This document shows, in pieces, positions 59,702-64,000 of a stretch of DNA of 64,000 nt; position 1 is the first letter of the stretch, and the number at the start of each line of letters is the position of its first letter. The notes beneath the pieces are model-generated. The model saw nothing but the letters and a program-made list of their open reading frames with translations. It ran no database searches and was not told where the DNA came from. Source of the stretch: Pelomonas asaccharophilus_A (GTDB lineage: Bacteria > Pseudomonadota > Gammaproteobacteria > Burkholderiales > Burkholderiaceae_C); the NCBI RefSeq assembly GCF_031458115.1, contig NZ_JAVDXV010000004.1:310001-374000 (forward strand), in the 5' to 3' direction. The position numbers were made by a program, and so were the translations under genes.

Positions 59702-61680
59702 GCGGCGAGCAGCGCGGCGGGGGGCGGCGCGTCGAGAGGTGGCTGCCCCGGCGGGGGCAGGTGGAGCAGCGGCGTCAGCCTCAGCGTGGGCAGCAGCTCG
59801 TGGAAGGACAGCACCGGCGTGTCGAAGCACTCGACCTCCAGCAGCTTGCGCAGGTGCGCGCGCAGGTCGATGGCGCAGACGATGGCCTGCGGGCGCAGCG
59901 CGTCGACCTGGGCCTGCACCTCGGCGGCGAACTGGCGCGCCTGCTCGGGTGCCACGGCCAGCTGCGCGACGCCGCCGCTGACGTGCAGCGCGCCGCGCAG
60001 CAGCGACTCCAGCTCGGGCGACAGCAGCAGCGCCTTCAGCTCGCCGTCCGGGCAGACGCGGTGGTGGGTCTGGCGGCGCAGCGCGATGCGCGTCATCTCG
60101 GTCAGCGCCTGCACGTCCTTCTCGCGCTGCGCCGCCTCGGCTAGCGCCTCGAGGATGTCGCGCAGGTTGCGGATGGAGACTTCCTCGGCGGCCAGGCGGC
60201 GCAGCACCTCCGTGACCTTCTGCACCGGCAGCGCGCGCAGCACTTCCTTGACCACGTCGGCCAGCTCGGCCTGCGCGCGGTTCAGCAGCTCGCTGGTCTC
60301 CTGGATGCCGATGAACAGCGCGGCGTTGCGGCGCAGCGCCTGGCGCACCTGCTCGGCCAGTGCGAAGGCGTCCGGCGTGTGGGCACCTTCGGACAGCGGC
60401 ACTTCGTGCGCAAGCAGGCGCCAGCCGTCGCGGCCCACGCGGCCGTGCAACGCCACGCGCGGCAGCGGCAGGCCCTGGTCCAGCTGCAGCTCGTCCAGCA
60501 TGGACTCGACGGCGCGCGTGACCGCCATGCCGCCGTCGGCCAGCAGCGGCTGCGGCAGTTCCAGCAGCAGCGGCACGGACGGCCGCACGCGCGGCTGCGC
60601 GGTCTTCAGTGCGGCGGGCTCGGGGCGGGCACGCTTGCGCTGCGGCAGGTGCTGGGCCAGCCAGTCCTTGCCCCAGCCCGACAGCATCACGCCGGCCGCG
60701 CCGAACACCAGCGCCAGCAGCACGAACACCAGCGGCGGGAAGCCCGGCACCGTGGCCAGCAGCAGGCAGATGCCGGCGGCCATCAGGTGCACGCGCGGCT
60801 TGGCGCCCAGCTGCTTGCGGATGGCGTCGCCCAGGTGGCGGTCGTGCTCGTCGTCGTTGGTGCGCGTGACCAGCAGGCCGGCCGCCATCGCGCCGAGCAG
60901 CGCCGGGATCTGCGCCACCATGCCTTCGCCGATGGTCAGGATGGAGTAGCGGTGCACCGCGTCCGCCATCGACAAGTCCTTCTGCAGCACGCCGATGGCC
61001 AGACCGCCCAGCAGGTTGATGAGGATGATGACGATGCCGGCGATGGCGTCGCCCTTCACGAACTTCATCGCGCCGTCCAGGCTGCCGTGCAGCTTGCTTT
61101 CCAGCTCCAGCGTGCGGCGGCGGCGCTTGGCCTCGTCCTTGTCGACGAGGCCGGAGCGCAGGTCGGAGTCGATGGACAGCTGCTTGCCGGGCATCGCGTC
61201 CAGCGAGAAGCGCGCCGCCACCTCGGCCACGCGCTCGGCACCCTTGGCGATGACGATGAACTGCACAACGGTGATGATGAGGAACACCACCAGGCCCACG
61301 ACGATATTGCCGCCCGCCACCATCTTGCCGAAGGTCGCGATGATGTGGCCGCCATCGGCGTGCAGCAGGATCATGCGCGTCGTCGCGATGGACAAGGCGA
61401 GCCGGAACAGCGTGGTCATCAGCAGCACGCTGGGGAAGACCGAGAACTCCAGCGGACCGGTCACGTAGACCGCGATCAGCAGCAGCACCAGGCCCGATGC
61501 GATGTTGACGGCCACCAGCAGGTCGATGAGCCACAGCGGCAGCGGCAGCACCATCAGCGCGACGATGGCCACGATGCCCGTGACCAGGAACAGGTCGCTG
61601 AAGCGCGCGATCAGGCCCTCGCGCGGCACATCGGCCGCGGCGAAATAGCCCGACAGTCCGTCGCGCTTGAGGCTGCTCAT
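59698..61680 (-). CDS. sctV: T3SS export-gate protein SctV
   Basis: The large export-gate subunit (YscV/HrcV/FlhA family), 660 residues. The N-terminal membrane half has the GPLEFSVFPSVLLMTTLFRL FHIPEP signature, FVKGDAIAGIVIILINLLGG and GEGMVAQIPALLGAMAAGLL. The cytoplasmic half forms the nonameric ring (RVALHGRVGRDGWRLLAHEV, SELLNRAQAELADVVKEVLR, VSIRNLRDILEALAEAAQRE). It ends in a Pro/Ala tail (PPPGQPPLDAPPPAALLAA). ATGA overlap with the transglycosylase gene precedes it. Confidence 0.98.
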   Translation of the reverse strand: MSSLKRDGLSGYFAAADVPREGLIARFSDLFLVTGIVAIVALMVLPLPLWLIDLLVAVNIASGLVLLLIAVYVTGPLEFSVFPSVLLMTTLFRLALSIATTRMILLHADGGHIIATFGKMVAGGNIVVGLVVFLIITVVQFIVIAKGAERVAEVAARFSLDAMPGKQLSIDSDLRSGLVDKDEAKRRRRTLELESKLHGSLDGAMKFVKGDAIAGIVIILINLLGGLAIGVLQKDLSMADAVHRYSILTIGEGMVAQIPALLGAMAAGLLVTRTNDDEHDRHLGDAIRKQLGAKPRVHLMAAGICLLLATVPGFPPLVFVLLALVFGAAGVMLSGWGKDWLAQHLPQRKRARPEPAALKTAQPRVRPSVPLLLELPQPLLADGGMAVTRAVESMLDELQLDQGLPLPRVALHGRVGRDGWRLLAHEVPLSEGAHTPDAFALAEQVRQALRRNAALFIGIQETSELLNRAQAELADVVKEVLRALPVQKVTEVLRRLAAEEVSIRNLRDILEALAEAAQREKDVQALTEMTRIALRRQTHHRVCPDGELKALLLSPELESLLRGALHVSGGVAQLAVAPEQARQFAAEVQAQVDALRPQAIVCAIDLRAHLRKLLEVECFDTPVLSFHELLPTLRLTPLLHLPPPGQPPLDAPPPAALLAA

Positions 61681-62429
61681 GCGCGGCCCCCGCCGAACCA
61701 GCGGCGCAGCTCGGCGTACACCGCCAGCACGTTGCGCACATAGGCCTGCGTCTCGGCGAAGGGCGGCACGCGCCGGCCATGGCGCTCCACCGCGCCCTCG
61801 CCGGCGTTGTAGGCGGCCAGCACCAGCGCGAGGTCGTTGCCGAAGCGCGCCTGCAACTGCTTCAGGTATTTGGCCGACGCCTCCAGGTTGGCCTCTGGCG
61901 TCAGCAGGTCGCGCGCATCGGCCACGCCCAGCCCACGGCCGGTGGCCGGCATCACCTGCATCAGCCCCCGCGCCCCCGCATGGGACACGGCCTGGCTCTG
62001 GTGGCGCGATTCGATGTGCGCCACCGCGTGCAGCAGCAGCGGGTCGATGTCGTGACGCTGCGCGACGTCGGCCATCAGCGGCGCCAGCGTGCGAATGCGG
62101 GCCTGGCCGGACGCGTCCCTGGTGGTGACCACCTGCAACGGGCGCGGAGCAGGCGCCGGGACGGATGGGCGCGCTTGGGCGGTGACAGGCTCGGCGCGCA
62201 CCACCACCGGCTCACGCGCCGGCAATGCAGCGGTCGACGAACGGCGCACCAGCTTGGCGGCGCACAGCCGCCGCGTCAGCGCGAAGCCCTCGGCCCCTGC
62301 CGACGGCGCTGCGTCCAGCAAGTCCTCGGCCGCAGCCGACCGGCAGTCGGGCCGCGCCTGTGCGGCCACGGCGACGGCCGCCAACGCGGTGGTCGCCATG
62401 AGCTTGCAAAGGCTTTGGTGTTGCAGCAA
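61677..62429 (-). CDS. T3SS-associated lytic transglycosylase
   Basis: A 250-residue secreted SLT-family enzyme, first gene of the T3SS operon. It has a signal peptide (MATTALAAVAVAAQA; the earlier start at 62429 is MLQHQSLCK) and a Pro/Arg spacer. The transglycosylase domain has LLHAVAHIESRHQSQAVSHA with the catalytic Glu, GARGLMQVMPATGRGLGV, NLEASAKYLKQLQARFGNDL and VLAAYNAGEGAVERHG. Such enzymes (IpgF, EtgA, HpaH) open the wall for the secretion channel. ATGA overlap with sctV confirms it belongs to the system. Confidence 0.92.
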   Translation of the reverse strand: MLQHQSLCKLMATTALAAVAVAAQARPDCRSAAAEDLLDAAPSAGAEGFALTRRLCAAKLVRRSSTAALPAREPVVVRAEPVTAQARPSVPAPAPRPLQVVTTRDASGQARIRTLAPLMADVAQRHDIDPLLLHAVAHIESRHQSQAVSHAGARGLMQVMPATGRGLGVADARDLLTPEANLEASAKYLKQLQARFGNDLALVLAAYNAGEGAVERHGRRVPPFAETQAYVRNVLAVYAELRRWFGGGRA

Positions 62430-62663
62430 TTCCGTGTCCCAGTTCTCGAAACGGGCCGGACTATGCGGTGAAGGTCTTCAGACAGGTTGACCGTTGAAAG
62501 CAAACGTAACTGACTGGTCCGTAGACATTGCTCCTTTAATGCAAGCGGCCTCCCCCCACGTTTACGCGTCGTCACAACTGACGCACCGCGGGGGTTTCCG
62601 GACCGGGCATCGTTCGGTCCCACGACGTGTCGCAACCCTGCTAACTGCATGGTGAATGGCCTC

Positions 62664-62675
62664 CCTAGATATAGG
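62664..62675. promoter_or_regulatory. Dyad CCTA-N4-TAGG, copy 1
   Basis: CCTAGATATAGG is an inverted repeat with 4-bp arms. Together with its flank (C before, GTAT after) it matches copy 2 as CCCTAG-N2-ATAGGT-R-T. Such spaced dyads are typical for dimers of FixJ/NarL-type regulators, one of which is encoded within the T3SS operon. It lies 73 bp before the sctU start. Confidence 0.45.
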
Positions 62676-62723
62676 TATGGCCACGAAGCCGTCAACAAGT
62701 TTTCACAATCAACTTTCGCACCC

Positions 62724-62735
62724 CCTAGTAATAGG
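62724..62735. promoter_or_regulatory. Dyad CCTA-N4-TAGG, copy 2
   Basis: CCTAGTAATAGG lies exactly 60 bp (about six helical turns) after copy 1, with the same flanks. It ends 12 bp before the sctU ATG, so it overlaps the leader and could act as an operator or serve the divergent promoter. Confidence 0.45.
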
Positions 62736-62747
62736 TGTTAGGGAGCC

Positions 62748-63956
62748 ATGGCCGACGACAGCGGCGACAAAACCGAGAAGCCCACCGACAAGCGTTTGCA
62801 GGACGCCCGCAAGAAGGGCGACATCGCCAAGGGCAAGGAACTGACGAGCACGGCCACGCTGCTGGCCTGGCTGGTCATGGGCGCGCTTTGCCTGCAGCTG
62901 GGCACCGAGCGCGCGGCGGCGCTGTGCGAGGCGATGTTCACGCGCATCGCGGCGGGCTGGCGCGCGGAAGGCTTCGGCCATGTCGCGGCGTTGCTGGGCT
63001 GGCAGAGCGTGGAGCTGGCGGTGCTGCTGGTGGCGCTGCTGATGATCCCTGTGGCGGCGCTGGGCACGCTGGTGGAGTACCTGCAGGCGGGGCCGGTGCT
63101 CGCGTTCGAGAAGGTGGCGCCCAAGATGGAGCACCTGAACCCGGCCGAGGGCATCAAGCGCATGTTCTCGCTGGACAACCTGGTCGAGCTGCTGAAGGGC
63201 ATCCTGAAGACCACGCTGCTGCTGGGCATAGGCTGGGTGGTCGCGCTCGTGCTGCTGCCCGACGCGATGCGGCTGGCGGCCGGCGGCGACCGGCCGGTGC
63301 AGCACTTCGGCGCGCTGGTGTGGGAGGCCACCGTCACGACGCTGGCCTGGACCGTGGGCGTTTTCATGGGCGTGGCCTTCCTGGACACCGTGTGGACCAA
63401 GCACCGCTTCACGAAGAAGCTGCGCATGAGCATGCGCGACATCAAGCAGGAGATGAAGGAGAGCGAAGGCGATCCGCATCTGAAGCAGCAGCGCAAGCAG
63501 GCGCACGCCGAATGGAGCCAGCGCAACCAGACGAGCGCGGCACGCGGCGCCAACGCGCTGGTCGTGAACCCCACGCACGTGGCCATCGCGATCGACTTCG
63601 AGCCCGGCCGCTGCCCGGTGCCCACCGTCAGCGCGAAGGGCGAGGACCACGTGGCCCGGGCGATGCGCGAGGCCGCCGAGGAAGCCGGCGTGCCCATCGT
63701 GCGCAACGTGCCGCTGGCCCGCGAGCTGCTGGCGCGCTGCGAGGAGGGAGCGGTCGTGCCGCCCGACCTGTTCGACGTGCTGGCCGAAGTGATCATCTGG
63801 GCCGACGGCGTGCGCGAGCAGCTGAAGTGGGAGGCCGCGCAGGCCGACCCGCACCGCCGTGCCGACGTGCCGCCCGAGCCGCCGCGCTCGCGGCCCGCGC
63901 CGGGCGAGGACCTGACCCGCCACCCCGACATCGACGCCCGCGCGGCGCCGGCCTGA
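62748..63956 (+). CDS. sctU: T3SS substrate-switch protein SctU
   Basis: The 402-residue export-gate protein of YscU/HrcU/FlhB family. The N-terminus, MADDSGDKTEKPTDKRLQDA RKKG, is typical; four helices follow, then HLNPAEGIKRMFSLDNLVEL and the cytoplasmic domain with the self-cleavage motif NPTH at residues 274-277 (ALVVNPTHVAIAIDFE). The last 45 residues are a Pro/Arg-rich extension beyond the usual length of about 350. It is divergent from the rest of the operon and has a GGGAGCC ribosome-binding site. Confidence 0.96.
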   Translation: MADDSGDKTEKPTDKRLQDARKKGDIAKGKELTSTATLLAWLVMGALCLQLGTERAAALCEAMFTRIAAGWRAEGFGHVAALLGWQSVELAVLLVALLMIPVAALGTLVEYLQAGPVLAFEKVAPKMEHLNPAEGIKRMFSLDNLVELLKGILKTTLLLGIGWVVALVLLPDAMRLAAGGDRPVQHFGALVWEATVTTLAWTVGVFMGVAFLDTVWTKHRFTKKLRMSMRDIKQEMKESEGDPHLKQQRKQAHAEWSQRNQTSAARGANALVVNPTHVAIAIDFEPGRCPVPTVSAKGEDHVARAMREAAEEAGVPIVRNVPLARELLARCEEGAVVPPDLFDVLAEVIIWADGVREQLKWEAAQADPHRRADVPPEPPRSRPAPGEDLTRHPDIDARAAPA

Positions 63957-63959
63957 CCC

Positions 63960-64000
63960 ATGACGGAACTGATGCTCAACCTCGCCAGCACGGTCGTCGC
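63960..64000 (+). CDS. Start of a gene behind sctU, cut by the window edge
   Basis: An ATG 3 bp after the sctU stop opens 13 codons (MTELMLNLASTVV) before the window ends. Close spacing implies cotranscription with sctU. A second ATG lies at 63972. The product cannot be named from this fragment. Confidence 0.4.
   Translation, partial: MTELMLNLASTVV

Larger units (their letters stand above)
62430..62747. other. Divergent control region between the T3SS operon and sctU
   Basis: These 318 bp hold no gene and are less GC-rich than their surroundings. They should contain the promoters for both the 16-kb minus-strand operon and the plus-strand sctU. I see two copies of CCTA-N4-TAGG (annotated separately), a short dyad CGTCA-CAAC-TGACG at about 62568-62582, and a TTAGGGAGCC ribosome-binding region before sctU. 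No convincing -35/-10 or -24/-12 pair could be fixed. Confidence 0.5.

Noticed and set aside
56900..60949. Very long open frame on the plus strand across sctD-sctC-sctV
   Set aside because: It is the antisense shadow of high-GC genes. Its product is His/Arg/Gly/Ala-rich without motifs, while the minus strand encodes clear T3SS proteins.

Overview
The window is GC-rich (close to 70 % by eye), tightly packed chromosomal DNA. Its gene order and protein sequences point to a betaproteobacterium of the order Burkholderiales, most likely the Roseateles/Mitsuaria/Rubrivivax/Leptothrix side. This placement is inferred from the recA-recX-sucCD neighbourhood, the rodA-mrdA-mreDCB block next to gatCAB, the pilin with a PglL-type ligase, and a CCCCCTTGAGGGGG palindromic repeat that I associate with these genomes. 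No 16S rRNA or tRNA gene was seen.

Bases 1-42.8 kb are mainly housekeeping genes. On the minus strand are exbB (cut by the window edge) and tonB under a near-consensus Fur box. Next come a small membrane protein, a BepA-like periplasmic protease and moaC. Two adjacent O-antigen-ligase-type glycosyltransferases then lie behind a type IV pilin that has a sigma-54 promoter. They are followed by an MBL phosphodiesterase, a Ser/Thr kinase-PP2C-FHA signalling operon, a TerC protein, sucCD, DUF2889, recX-recA with a LexA box, and a two-component system. The cell-shape operon mreB-mreC-mreD-mrdA-rodA and gatCAB come next, then a DUF4124 protein, pyrE, a TonB-dependent receptor, xth, a small secreted low-complexity protein, two L,D-transpeptidases, a POT peptide transporter and a complete RND efflux operon.

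Bases 42.8-64 kb are accessory. They carry an almost complete non-flagellar type III secretion system (T3SS). One minus-strand operon of about 16 kb reads: lytic transglycosylase, sctV, C, D, F, I, J, K, L, N, O, P, an unrecognised protein, a cytoplasmic histidine kinase, a FixJ/NarL-type regulator, sctQ, R, S, T. sctU is divergent. The genes are nearly all joined by ATGA, GTGA or TGATG overlaps. The D-F-I-J-K-L and N-O-P-Q-R-S-T orders resemble Ysc-type loci rather than Hrp2 loci. Translocators, needle-tip protein, class II chaperones and recognised effectors are not in the window.

The most unusual points are all in this locus. The sctQ-sctR junction is split by an approximately 230-bp element with a 14-bp inverted repeat and a flanking 10-bp direct repeat. 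SctQ is short, with only one SpoA-like region visible. The sctI-sctJ junction carries a CACAGAG-type palindromic repeat that blurs the sctJ start. A two-component system sits inside the structural operon. A leaderless LysM + papain-like peptidoglycan hydrolase follows sctT. Two CCTA-N4-TAGG dyads lie exactly 60 bp apart before sctU. All calls are from reading the sequence; no database search was run.
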